A stretch of DNA of 64,000 nt, from positions 7,809,547-7,873,546 of the forward strand of contig NZ_AP019860.1 in the NCBI RefSeq assembly GCF_009002475.1, in the 5' to 3' direction. A program made the translations under genes and the position numbers. Source of the DNA: Candidatus Uabimicrobium amorphum (GTDB lineage Bacteria > Planctomycetota > Uabimicrobiia > Uabimicrobiales > Uabimicrobiaceae). Under the pieces are notes generated by a model that was given only the letters and a program-made list of their open reading frames with translations, was not told the origin of the DNA and ran no database searches. Each line of letters starts with the position of its first letter. Positions within the stretch are counted from its first letter, which is position 1. Below are positions 7,574-15,197 of this stretch, piece by piece.

Positions 7574-8459
7574 GTTGGTTTTCCTGCCAATGTTGCCTAA
7601 GGATATAGTAGTTTTCGTAAATTTTTTTGATGGGAATTATTTTTTTGGCAAATTGTTTGTAGGTGATACTGCGTTCAAAAATCTCTAACTGATACTCTTT
7701 ATCTAACCAAGAAATTGCATATTTTTTTTTAAAGTGCTTGTCGTTTATTTCCCAATACTTTTTGAAAGCCAGATAAAAGCTACTGTTGATGGATAATGAT
7801 ATCTTTTTAAATTTAAAAACTTTTTGTAGATCTCTAATATTGCACTCCTCTACAATGTACTTGTATTCTTGACCTAAATAAAAAAGAGGTTTCAAAATAA
7901 ATTTACGAAAAACGATTGTCGCACTACATCTACCACATTGTTCATATTGACACTCGATAAAATCGATGATACTTTTTAGTGTGGGATCATTTTTTACACA
8001 GTCTTCCTTGTAAGACTCCCAAGCTGAATTTAATTTTTTAAATTCTTCCTCAATGTCACATGCTCGCGTATCAATAACTACAGGCTGTATATCCTCTAAT
8101 CTGCGAGGTTTTGGTCGTCTAAGAAAGTCTATAAAACGATTTTTTGCAGCAACACGTATGTAATTTTCTCCTGTATCAATATTTTTCTTACAAAGCTGAA
8201 TAAACACTTTCTCAATAACATCAGAGGCCATTTCCTCACTTGTAACTTGATCAAGTCCTTTCCTCACAAAGTATTGGATCAAATGAGCGTTTATGTTATT
8301 GAATTGCTTTTGGAATGTCGCTACTGTAAGCTTCTCTTTGTTCAAATCCTCAAGGTCTAAAGATATTATTTTTTCATCTTCACCGATTTCTAAATCATAT
8401 TTTTCTAATTCATTATCCAAGATCAATCTATTCCCTTCTAATGGACTCTTCAGAATCAT
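7566..8459 (-). CDS. ECF-like sigma factor, atypical C-terminus
   Basis: A 297-residue protein. Residues about 46-120 read as sigma-70 region 2: a helix INAHLIQYFVRKGLD, then VTSEEMASDVIEKVFIQLCK (core-binding and -10 element), then YIRVAAKNRFIDFLRR. Region 4 is not obvious: the usual HTH is replaced by a long Lys/Tyr-rich helical segment, and a CQYEQCGRCS motif lies near 195. The ATG at 8459 overlaps the start of the divergent gene; a TTG at 8426 preceded by AGAAGGG at good spacing is a better-supported start (286 residues). First gene of a five-gene overlapping operon, so it may drive its own operon. Confidence 0.75.
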   Translation of the reverse strand: MILKSPLEGNRLILDNELEKYDLEIGEDEKIISLDLEDLNKEKLTVATFQKQFNNINAHLIQYFVRKGLDQVTSEEMASDVIEKVFIQLCKKNIDTGENYIRVAAKNRFIDFLRRPKPRRLEDIQPVVIDTRACDIEEEFKKLNSAWESYKEDCVKNDPTLKSIIDFIECQYEQCGRCSATIVFRKFILKPLFYLGQEYKYIVEECNIRDLQKVFKFKKISLSINSSFYLAFKKYWEINDKHFKKKYAISWLDKEYQLEIFERSITYKQFAKKIIPIKKIYENYYILRQHWQENQHG

Positions 8460-8848
8460 CTTTCAATGAAAATTACTCCAAACAACCTTCACAGGAAGAG
8501 TACTTTTATGAATACAAACATCGCCGTATTTCTGAACTTTCATTCAAAACTCGTGAAGAAATAATTAATGAACTTAGCGATTTTGATTTGTATTTATTCA
8601 GTATTGGAGCAGCACATACCAGTTTAGATGTACTACGGAGTGGTATCAATAAGTTTTTTGCAAATAAGTACCTTGAAAAGGCTATCAACAAAAGAGTGCA
8701 GAATTTAGAAAAAAATAAACCTGTTTGGTGTCAATCTATTGATATTTGGCACTATGAGCAAACAAAAGGTAAAGAGGTAGAATGTGTACAAAAAGATGTG
8801 CGCGACAAACTGTACAACGAAGCAAAAAAAATTTTTGGAAAATGTTAA
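8441..8848 (+). CDS. Unknown 135-residue protein, divergent from the sigma factor
   Basis: A soluble, charged, helical protein (MDSSESSFNENYSKQ onward) with one Trp-rich motif near the end (KPVWCQSIDIWHYEQTKG). No signal peptide, membrane segment or family recognised. No clear ribosome binding site precedes the ATG, which overlaps head-to-head with the longest version of the sigma gene; if the sigma gene starts at 8426 the gap is 14 bases. It leads a rightward operon of four small proteins. Confidence 0.65.
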   Translation: MDSSESSFNENYSKQPSQEEYFYEYKHRRISELSFKTREEIINELSDFDLYLFSIGAAHTSLDVLRSGINKFFANKYLEKAINKRVQNLEKNKPVWCQSIDIWHYEQTKGKEVECVQKDVRDKLYNEAKKIFGKC

Positions 8849-8929
8849 CAAAAAGTTCCAACCGTTTTTTTCCTTACGTCTATTAGGGAAAGAATTTTTT
8901 ATTATTGCTGTTTTATTGAGGTGTACAGT

Positions 8930-9460
8930 ATGTCTAAAAATAAAAAAAAATTGGCAGCGCACTTAGTTGATATTTTTCGAGCCGTTATTAAGCAAGTGCC
9001 TACGCTTTCTTATTCTTGTGAACTTAAAAAAACACTAGAAGAAACAGAACTGATTGAACAACTTCTCCAGAGAGTAGAACCCTCAAATGAAATGGAAGAA
9101 TGTATCTTTGAAGTTATTGGCAATCCGAAAGTTCTCTTAAAAGCGATCATCGTTCCCATACTTCGTGAGGAAAAAATAAATCCTGAATCTATTTTGGAAG
9201 TGATCATTGCTGAAATACTTCGTGAGGCAAAAGTAAACCTTGAACTTATTTTGGAAGAGCTAAAAATATATGCACTAAGAATTCGAAAAAACCGTCGTTA
9301 CAAAATGGCAAATAGAAAAGAGGCATATATTGATTTTTCCTCTTATGATCCGCCGACGAATGAAGCATCTCCTCTGAACACCATTATTGCCGAAGAAGAG
9401 ATAACAACTATTAAAAGCGTAATCCAAGAAGAGAAGGAGAAGGTTACATGTGCGATGTAA
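8930..9460 (+). CDS. Unknown helical protein with an internal tandem repeat
   Basis: Start chosen at ATG 8930 because TTGAGGTG lies eight bases upstream; a GTG at 8921 would put the ribosome site inside the gene. A 176-residue protein, all helical and acidic. It holds a 19-residue tandem repeat, seen at DNA level as two 57-bp units starting ATACTTCGTGAGG at about 9160 and 9217. A basic patch (RIRKNRRYKMANRK) follows. No family recognised. Its end overlaps the next gene by 13 bases. Confidence 0.65.
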   Translation: MSKNKKKLAAHLVDIFRAVIKQVPTLSYSCELKKTLEETELIEQLLQRVEPSNEMEECIFEVIGNPKVLLKAIIVPILREEKINPESILEVIIAEILREAKVNLELILEELKIYALRIRKNRRYKMANRKEAYIDFSSYDPPTNEASPLNTIIAEEEITTIKSVIQEEKEKVTCAM

Positions 9461-9693
9461 AGCAAATTCGTTTTGGAATTATTCAACTAATTACAGAAGG
9501 AATGATTCCTTCCAAATTGGGGCAACCGCTGGCGAATCCAGAAATTTTAACCAGAATCAAGAGAATGAATCATTGTAATTGCGATTTAAAAAAGCGAAAA
9601 GCCTATAAGGTTTACCACAAATTGATAGATGACATAAGAAAACGTTTAGATTGGGATGAAGATGAGCAATTCAAAAATAGAGACATTACTTGA
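9448..9693 (+). CDS. Small basic protein, unknown
   Basis: An 81-residue protein with GGAGAAGG just upstream of its ATG, lying inside the end of the previous gene. It contains a NHCNCDLKKRKAYK motif and a helical, charged C-terminus (LIDDIRKRLDWDEDEQF). It could be a small nucleic-acid-binding or regulatory protein given its charge and neighbours. No family recognised. The last 38 bases overlap the downstream HTH gene. Confidence 0.6.
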   Translation: MCDVKQIRFGIIQLITEGMIPSKLGQPLANPEILTRIKRMNHCNCDLKKRKAYKVYHKLIDDIRKRLDWDEDEQFKNRDIT

Positions 9694-9958
9694 AGAACTT
9701 ATTGAACAAATGAGCATCAGTAACAAAGAAGCTGAAAAATCCAACCAAATGCTCCACAAAATTTATCAATCTTTTGAATACCAGGCTCATGAGCAAAAAA
9801 AAGAGTTTGTTTCATCCGCTGAGGCCGGACAGATCATTTCCAAAAGTAAATACACTGTTATACGTTGGATCAAATCGGGAAGGCTAGATGCTGTACGCAT
9901 TAACAGGCGTTACTTTATCGCAAAATCTTCGCTTTCTCGTTTTTTACAACAGGACTAG
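9656..9958 (+). CDS. Excisionase/MerR-type helix-turn-helix protein
   Basis: A 100-residue protein. Residues 1-45 are a helical, coiled-coil-like lead. Residues 48-98 match the HTH_17 excisionase fold: FVSSAEAGQIISKSKYTVIR then WIKSGRLDAVRINRRYFI and a final helix SLSRFLQQD. Such domains bind DNA in phage or plasmid excision and in transcription control. Start could be ATG 9656 or ATG 9662. As the last gene of the small rightward operon, 420 bases from a tRNA attachment-site fragment, it may be an element-borne excisionase; no integrase is visible nearby. Confidence 0.75.
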   Translation: MKMSNSKIETLLEELIEQMSISNKEAEKSNQMLHKIYQSFEYQAHEQKKEFVSSAEAGQIISKSKYTVIRWIKSGRLDAVRINRRYFIAKSSLSRFLQQD

Positions 9959-10031
9959 TCGAATGCTTTTTTAGGAGGTCGTACAATATCAAAAAACTCT
10001 TCTTTGTATAAGTTAAGTAACTATTGTGAAA

Positions 10032-10171
10032 GGGCGTGCCTATAGAAAGTAATTACTATATTTTAACAGATTAGAATCGCTGTAAAAAGAGAATGAAACG
10101 GCCAGTTATTATTCTCTTAAGGGGAGCAAAACGACCAATTTGTGCTCCCCTTTTTATCCTGTAGCACGCCC
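10032..10171 (+). ncRNA. Candidate structured RNA: closing stem around two hairpins
   Basis: GGGCGTGC (10032-10039) pairs perfectly with GCACGCCC (10164-10171). Inside are two hairpins: AGAGAAT/ATTCTCT (10088-10094, 10111-10117) and AAGGGGAGCA/TGCTCCCCTT (10119-10128, 10143-10152). Their loops share a 12-base motif, AAACGGCCAGTT and AAACGACCAATT. The second hairpin plus its T-run also works as a terminator for the upstream operon. A multi-branch RNA is one reading; tandem terminators with a chance outer pairing is the other. Confidence 0.4.
10119..10157 (+). terminator. Rho-independent terminator of the 8441-9958 operon
   Basis: Perfect 10-bp GC-rich stem (AAGGGGAGCA/TGCTCCCCTT) followed by TTTTT, 160 bases after the HTH gene. 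Confidence 0.8.
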
Positions 10172-10381
10172 CTGTAAATATTATGCCAAAATGAGCTGAA
10201 CAGACAATATTTATTTTGGAAAATTGCCCATAGTATGGGGGAAAAAATGGGGGAAAATTTGCTCGGAAAATGCTCTTTTTTGTGCTATTATGCTAGGAAA
10301 TTGGCATTTGTATGTTGTCATGGAAGCCTTTAGAATCGGTCTACAGCTGTTGATTTCCCTAAGTGCGCGAAAATAAGATAA

Positions 10382-10440
10382 GCTAAATTTAGGATCTAGT
10401 GCCTTCGGGCATGTGGGTTCGAGTCCCACCTTTCGCACCA
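10382..10440 (+). other. tRNA-Leu 3' fragment (attachment-site remnant)
   Basis: The sequence runs from the anticodon arm (loop TTTAGGA, anticodon TAG) through the long variable arm (TGCCTTCGGGCA), a perfect T arm (GTGGG-TTCGAGT-CCCAC), acceptor strand CTTTCGC, discriminator A and CCA. The 5' half (acceptor strand, D arm) is missing: only about 20 unrelated bases separate a GCGAAAA from the anticodon stem. It is therefore not a functional tRNA but the repeat left where an element integrated into the 3' half of tRNA-Leu(UAG). The intact gene should lie at the other end of the element. Confidence 0.8.
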
Positions 10441-10487
10441 ACAAAATAAAAACATTATAAGCTAGGTAAATCAACGCTTATAGGATA

Positions 10488-10529
10488 AGAGAGAGTAAAC
10501 TAAAAAATATAGTTTACTCTCTTTTTTTT
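10488..10529 (+). terminator. Terminator after the tRNA-Leu fragment
   Basis: A 12-bp perfect stem (10490-10501 with 10511-10522, AGTTTACTCTCT on the right arm) runs into eight T. It was probably carried along with the tRNA 3' end. Confidence 0.8.
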
Positions 10530-10641
10530 GTACTAAATTCCTTAGTGTCTAAAAGGTGTCTAAAATTTTCTAGTGCCCTTGTTTCTTCCTAAACCTAGCT
10601 ATTACGCACAACTTAATAGCCCTTGTTGTAGTCTCAGTCAA

Positions 10642-11245
10642 CTATTCGTCGTTATCAACCGCTATTAGCAAAAACCAATTCTTTCGTTTCTCTATTGCTT
10701 TTATCATATTACCTGTTGTTCCGATAATAGCACCTCCTGCTGCTCCTACTAATGCTCCAGAAACTCCACCATGAATAGCTCCTTGAACAGCTCCAACAAC
10801 AGTCCCTGCGATTGCAATTGCAGAAAACCATTTTCCTTGGGGGTCGCTGTAAGAATAAGGGTTGTCTCCAAAAGCCTCATAAAGCCCCATGCCTCCACCA
10901 GCGTAGCTTAGTGGATCACGCTGGAGAAATCGACCAAGTTTAGAATTATAAAATCTATGTCGAAAGTACATCAGCGAAGTTTCAGTATCTAAGCGACGTC
11001 CTTAAAAACCATAAACGATTTCTTCAAAATCCGTAAACTCATCCAACTCGTTAGCGGAGTTCACCTCGAAGATTTCAACATAGGTACTATACTCAAATCG
11101 ATAAACAACATTACCACCAATATCGGTGATACCCACCACATCTTCGCGGTGATTTTGATGCAAATACCTCTTCCGCAATCGTAGTTCTCGTCTCGTCATA
11201 AACGGCAATTTGGAGGTGTTCATCTATTCCAACTATCGCGTTGCA
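10642..11245 (-). pseudogene. RHS repeat-associated core remnant
   Basis: Reading leftward: AIVGIDEHLQIAVYDETRTT, then a one-base frameshift near 11175, then YLHQNHREDVVGITD, a TAA stop at 11004-11002, then in the same frame GRRLDTETSLMYFRHRFY and LGRFLQRDP (the hallmark end of RHS cores). A short Gly/Ala-rich segment follows (VVGAVQGAIHGGVSG), the usual start of a variable toxin tip. RHS proteins are large polymorphic toxins; only the C-terminal end of the core is left here. Two separate lesions plus the missing 5' part make it a pseudogene. Confidence 0.85.
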
Positions 11246-11443
11246 ATTTTATTTTAAAAGAAAAAAATTAGATAAAATAAGGCTCAGAAAGGTTGTCTCT
11301 AAGCCACTTTGTGATTTTTCAACTTTTTTCGTGAAAAGATTTTCACTAAACATCGTAACGATTACAAATCTCTTATATTGGATTCGTACCGAACGTATAT
11401 AGCTTGACTGAACGACATTCAAGTCCGGCACCTTTAATTCATT

Positions 11444-12436
11444 TCATCGTAAATTACAAAAAAGACTTAAAACTCTATTTTTAATATTTAGCCACCGGTA
11501 GAAAGTTTCGAAGTCGGGTGCAAGTTCTTTCCAATCATGTTCGTAAATAAGACACATTACCGAAGGTTTTGTTTTACTATGTTCATAATTTAAAAGTAGT
11601 GGGGTATCAGATCCATCGCCGAAATCACCAATTTCAACACAATATTCAGGTTTTATTTTATCAATACAAAGCATTGAACAATGCCAGTAAGAATCCTTAT
11701 TTTTGAAAGATTCAGCAACCAAAGTTGGATGAGAAAAACAAACTTCTTTGTGATGTAGACCGTTTATTTTTAAAAAAAATTTTAATGTAAAGTTAGAAAT
11801 ACATTGTTTCTTTTTTAATAAAAAAAATAGCTGTCTTGGTATTAGAAAATCATTTATCTTGTAATCTAATACAATTTTGCAGGAATTTTTTTCAATATTG
11901 ACATATTCAATCGGATTTCCAAACAAAATCAGTTCTTTCATACTAGAGGGTAATTGCAATGTGGAAGGAATTTTTTTTATTTCATTATTGCTTAAATCTA
12001 AAGATTTAAGATTCATATACAATATTTTAGTAGAGATTTTCTTTATGTTGTTGTTGCTTAAAATTAGGGATTCAAGTTTTTTCATTTTAAAAACTTCGTT
12101 AGGTATATATTTTAAACCTAAAGATGAAATAGATAAAATTTTTACTGTAATATTTTTTATGTAGGAAATATTTTTTTTGCTTAATGTTACGGTCAAGCGA
12201 TTAATATAAGTTTTTTCAAAAAAAACATTTTTTAAATCAAGAAAACAGACTTTTTCAAAATCACAATTCTTTATTGATATATTTTCTACTTGATCAAAAA
12301 TAACATTACCATAAAATTTGCAATTATAAAATTGACAGTTCTTTACTGACAGGTTTGTGTTCTTTAGAGTAAACGTGCAGCTATTATAGCTACAGTCATT
12401 TTTTATTTGATCTAAATGCTGCTCATACATTTTCAT
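11444..12436 (-). CDS. LRR protein with C-terminal SUKH (SMI1/KNR4)-like domain, probable immunity protein
   Basis: Start set at ATG 12436, which has AAAGGAAA six bases upstream; the reading frame opens ten codons earlier. About 330 residues: a Cys/Asn/Phe-rich short-repeat cap (CTFTLKN, CQFYNCKFYGN), four or so leucine-rich repeats (LESLILSNNNIKKIS, LKSLDLSNNEIKKIP), then a SUKH-type domain (VEIGDFGDGSDTPLLLNYE and later ELAPDFETFYRWL). SUKH proteins are best known as immunity proteins against polymorphic toxins. It lies between an RHS remnant and a toxin-like fragment, which fits that role. The cap is shared with the LRR genes at 28056 and 28426. Confidence 0.8.
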   Translation of the reverse strand: MKMYEQHLDQIKNDCSYNSCTFTLKNTNLSVKNCQFYNCKFYGNVIFDQVENISIKNCDFEKVCFLDLKNVFFEKTYINRLTVTLSKKNISYIKNITVKILSISSLGLKYIPNEVFKMKKLESLILSNNNIKKISTKILYMNLKSLDLSNNEIKKIPSTLQLPSSMKELILFGNPIEYVNIEKNSCKIVLDYKINDFLIPRQLFFLLKKKQCISNFTLKFFLKINGLHHKEVCFSHPTLVAESFKNKDSYWHCSMLCIDKIKPEYCVEIGDFGDGSDTPLLLNYEHSKTKPSVMCLIYEHDWKELAPDFETFYRWLNIKNRVLSLFCNLR

Positions 12437-12450
12437 ACATTTTCCTTTGT

Positions 12451-12505
12451 TCAAAAAAATACCCAAAAAATAATTTGTATGACTGCATAACCATTCTTTG
12501 GGTAT
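12451..12505 (-). terminator. Terminator between the toxin-like fragment and the LRR-SUKH gene
   Basis: TTTGGGTAT (12497-12505) and ATACCCAAA (12459-12467) pair perfectly, and on the minus strand the stem is followed by TTTTTTT. It ends leftward transcription arriving from 12582. Confidence 0.65.
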
Positions 12506-12581
12506 CCTAACTAATCAAAAAAATAACAGCATCGCTACTTTTAATAGCATTTAAATTTTTTCTGTGTTCTACTAATGCGCA

Positions 12582-13217
12582 TTACTTTCTATCTTTGGGA
12601 ATAGCCCACGGAATATAGTAATATTTAGGTACAGAAATTTTCACATTCACCTTTAGCCCTGTTGAAGCTTCGATATGTGCACGTACAAAAGGGTGATATT
12701 TGGCTGGTAAAATGTCACTAGGAAATCGACCATTGACACTTTGAGACTTGTAACCGATGTTTAGAGTTCTATTTTTCAAATAGAAAATCGTAAAAGCATA
12801 AGCAGAACTTTGCGGAGTTTTCATTCTATTGAGTAACACCGCATGAGTTCTTGTTACCGGAAATACACCGCTTGGTAATTCAGAACGTAATCCTGTTCTC
12901 AAAGTAGGAACTATGTCCATGAGTCCGCTTTTTCCATCTATAACACCTGCAAAACCTTGAGGCTTTCGAATAAAATTACCATAGTTATCTATTTTTGTAA
13001 TTCCTGGTTTAAAATCGTTTACAATATCAGGAACACTGTTGTTTTCGTTAGGTTTTACTTTAACATTCGCAGTTCTCTGTTTACAATAGTTATACTTAAT
13101 TGCTTTAGCATATGCAGCGGCAAACGATGACCCTCCAGCTATTTCACTAACAATGCGATCATATAGGTAAAATTTTAGATGAATATTCAATAAATAGCAT
13201 CGAAAATATCTTTTCAC
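12582..13217 (-). pseudogene. Toxin-like C-terminal fragment, unrecognised
   Basis: The frame is open for 211 codons, but roughly the first 25 codons are antisense to the DUF4238 remnant, so the genuine part probably begins near 13140 (AGGSSFAAAYAKAIKYNY). The rest (from NSVPDIVNDFKPG to IPWAIPKDRK) is a compact domain with many Arg, Tyr and Pro, without signal peptide or membrane helix. The Gly/Ala-rich lead followed by a small unique domain is the layout of a polymorphic toxin tip next to an immunity gene. I do not recognise the domain, and its toxin role is inference from the neighbours. Confidence 0.5.
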
Positions 13218-13780
13218 ACAAAGAACATTACTTTATCAACGTACTCAATGACTTACGAAATTCTAAATTTCAAAAAATATTTACCGATAGTCAAGAGTGG
13301 GAAAAGCTAACTTTCTACTTAGTTTTTAGTAGTCTTCGGACAAAAAAACAAAAAGAAAACGTAGAAAAAAATCTTTCAAAATTTCAGCATTTTTCTAATG
13401 GCGATCTCAATCTAGACAACCTACACTGGCCTTGGATTATATCTACGGGTTATCGATTATTTTTAGGAATTTCTCTTAAAAAAGACTCACTAAAAATCAA
13501 CATACTAGAGGTCAACGGTCCTAGGAACCTAATCACTGGAGATTATCCCGTAATTAATACTTATGGACTAGGTAAAGATTTAAATGAACCAGTCGAAGGT
13601 TTAGAGTTTTACCACCCTGTATCACCTAAGTTGGCAATTATTTTCTCTGATAAAGTTGATAAAAATGAAGTTATTAAAATAGATGAAGATCAAGTTATTA
13701 AATTTAATAAGGTTGTTATGAGTGAATCTTTAGAGCAAGTTTACGCACAAAAAAAAGAAGATTTTGTAGGTCTATTTTAG
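13145..13780 (+). pseudogene. DUF4238 family protein, 5'-truncated
   Basis: An open frame of about 210 codons without an ATG start (a TAA lies just upstream), ending TAG at 13780. It contains the DUF4238 signature LITGDYPVINTYG followed by EFYHPVSPKLAIIFSDK, plus the preceding Lys-rich helical region (LTFYLVFSSLRTKKQKENVE). DUF4238 proteins usually start about 60-100 residues earlier. The 5' end is replaced at about 13140 by the head-to-head toxin-like fragment, so an insertion or deletion joined the two. Confidence 0.75.
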
Positions 13781-14454
13781 ATAACAGATTGTGCCTATTT
13801 ACATCTCGTAAAATCTAATAGCTGGGGGCTGTCTCTGGAACTGCGAACTTTCTCAAATCGCAATTTGCCGATTCTCCTTCAGTCAGAACATCTTTAGATT
13901 GTCGACCCATCCCCTCCAAAGAGACGACAGTCATCCTGTAGATACTATGAAAAAAACCTCTAGGCCAATTTGCTATTTTGTATAGAAAAGTCCGTTTTTG
14001 AGTACAAAGAAAGTCAACAAATGCTCAGAAAACTTTGCTTTGTTTTCTTAATGGGCTTTCTTGTAACTTTTTAGGTAGAAAAAGCATATTTTGGCACCAC
14101 AAAGAAAACGCTTGTTTTTTGGCGGTAAATTCGACTAAAAATGGCAAATCGACAACTATCCTTTATTTTATAATAAAACAGGTTAGTTGTCGACCGCTAC
14201 GAGGCGTTAGGCGCACAACCCCAACTACAGTCTCGGAACAAAATTTACTTCAAAAGCGTAAGTTTCTGTTCAAATGCTCCCGTTGGTCCATAAACATAAA
14301 ATATAACTTTTATCTCTTTGTCATATCTGAACCGATCGATTTAGAAGGGCGTAAATGGGAGACCTAATTAAAAAGGTCGAATAATGTTGCCAAGTAATAA
14401 CAGATCCCTCCTAACAATATTGATGATGTCTTGTTTTCTCTCTTGAGTTTCAGC
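13781..14454. other. Intergenic stretch without a recognisable gene
   Basis: A reading frame at 14035-14367 has no recognisable protein features and is probably chance. The one structure seen is a long hairpin: TCGACAACTA (14149-14158) with TAGTTGTCGA (14184-14193) and extra AT pairing inside. GGGGCTGTCTC near 13823 resembles some insertion-sequence ends, but no transposase or matching second end is present. Confidence 0.4.
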
Positions 14455-15113
14455 CTAAACAATTTCAATATCAGAGTGAAATGATTTGGCAAGTATAGAA
14501 AGGTAATTAATTTTTCGATTAATTATATTTAAGGGTAAGATTATTTTTCTTTGATTAAAAGATCTAATACAAGTATTGATGATTTTTTCTGCTAATGCTT
14601 TTTTATCTTCAGCGGTAGGAAAAGATTCAATTATTTCTGTAAATATTTTTCCTGTAATTTCTAAAGTAAGACTATCGTCTAATAATATTTCATAAATAAA
14701 ACACCCCACTAAATTAAAAGCATGGGCGTAACTTACTCCATACTCTTCAGATAAAATTAATTCTAAGTTCAGTAACCGAATTTTTTCTGGGCTTACTCTA
14801 ATTACAAGTTTTTCTAGCTCATTATTACCAAGATACAAGCTGTAAAATTTTTTCATTCTCCATAAGTTGTGTGTTGAAAACCCTTTCACTCCTGGTAGGT
14901 TTTTTTGTAAATCTTTTGATAGTTTTTTAACAACTAATTGTCCCAACCTTCAAGATTTTGTTTTTCAATGATTCTTTTACCAATATACCAATACACATCT
15001 ATAAGTTTTTGATTTACTAACCTGCATGCTTGCTGCTGTGCTGAATTAATATACGATACAAGTTCTTCTAAAAAAGATATGTACGACGTTGATATTTCAA
15101 ACTGGTCACTCAC
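14455..15113 (-). pseudogene. YhcG/DUF1016-type protein, frameshifted, with an unrelated C-terminus
   Basis: Leftward from GTG 15113: VSDQFEISTSYISFLEELV, then NQKLIDVYWYIGKRIIEKQ, as in the DUF1016 N-terminal domain. In the run TTGGGACAA (about 14940-14948) one G is missing, shifting the frame; the next frame continues with VVKKLSKDLQKNLPGVKGF and NLWRMKKFY, again DUF1016. After FYSLYLGN the family sequence stops and about 115 unrelated helical residues follow (VSPEKIRLLNLELILSEEYG). YhcG proteins are PDDEXK nucleases; the nuclease domain itself is not recognisable here. Confidence 0.75.
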
Positions 15114-15197
15114 AACACTACACCCTAAAAATACTTTTTAATTGCCCATTTATTTCTACATTTTTATTTTAATAGAAAAGAATGGCAAGGCAAGAAA

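Noticed and set aside
1979-8459. Operon as a CRISPR-Craspase or CalpL locus
   Set aside because: No repeat array, no Cas7-11 or SAVED-type domain; only the sigma-plus-protease idea is shared.
10211-10474. Minus-strand frame of 87 codons including VRKVGLEPTCPKALDPKF
   Set aside because: It is the antisense reading of the tRNA-Leu fragment, a well-known source of spurious proteins (VGLEPT).
11249-11431. 60-codon minus-strand frame (MPDLNVVQSSYIRS)
   Set aside because: No ribosome site or family; lies in the degraded space between the RHS remnant and the LRR gene.
13820-13835. GGGGCTGTCTC as an insertion-sequence end
   Set aside because: No matching inverted end and no transposase-like frame in the next 1.5 kb.
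14035-14367. 110-codon frame (MLCFLNGLSCNFLGRKS)
   Set aside because: Composition not protein-like, no ribosome site, crosses a perfect hairpin; likely chance.
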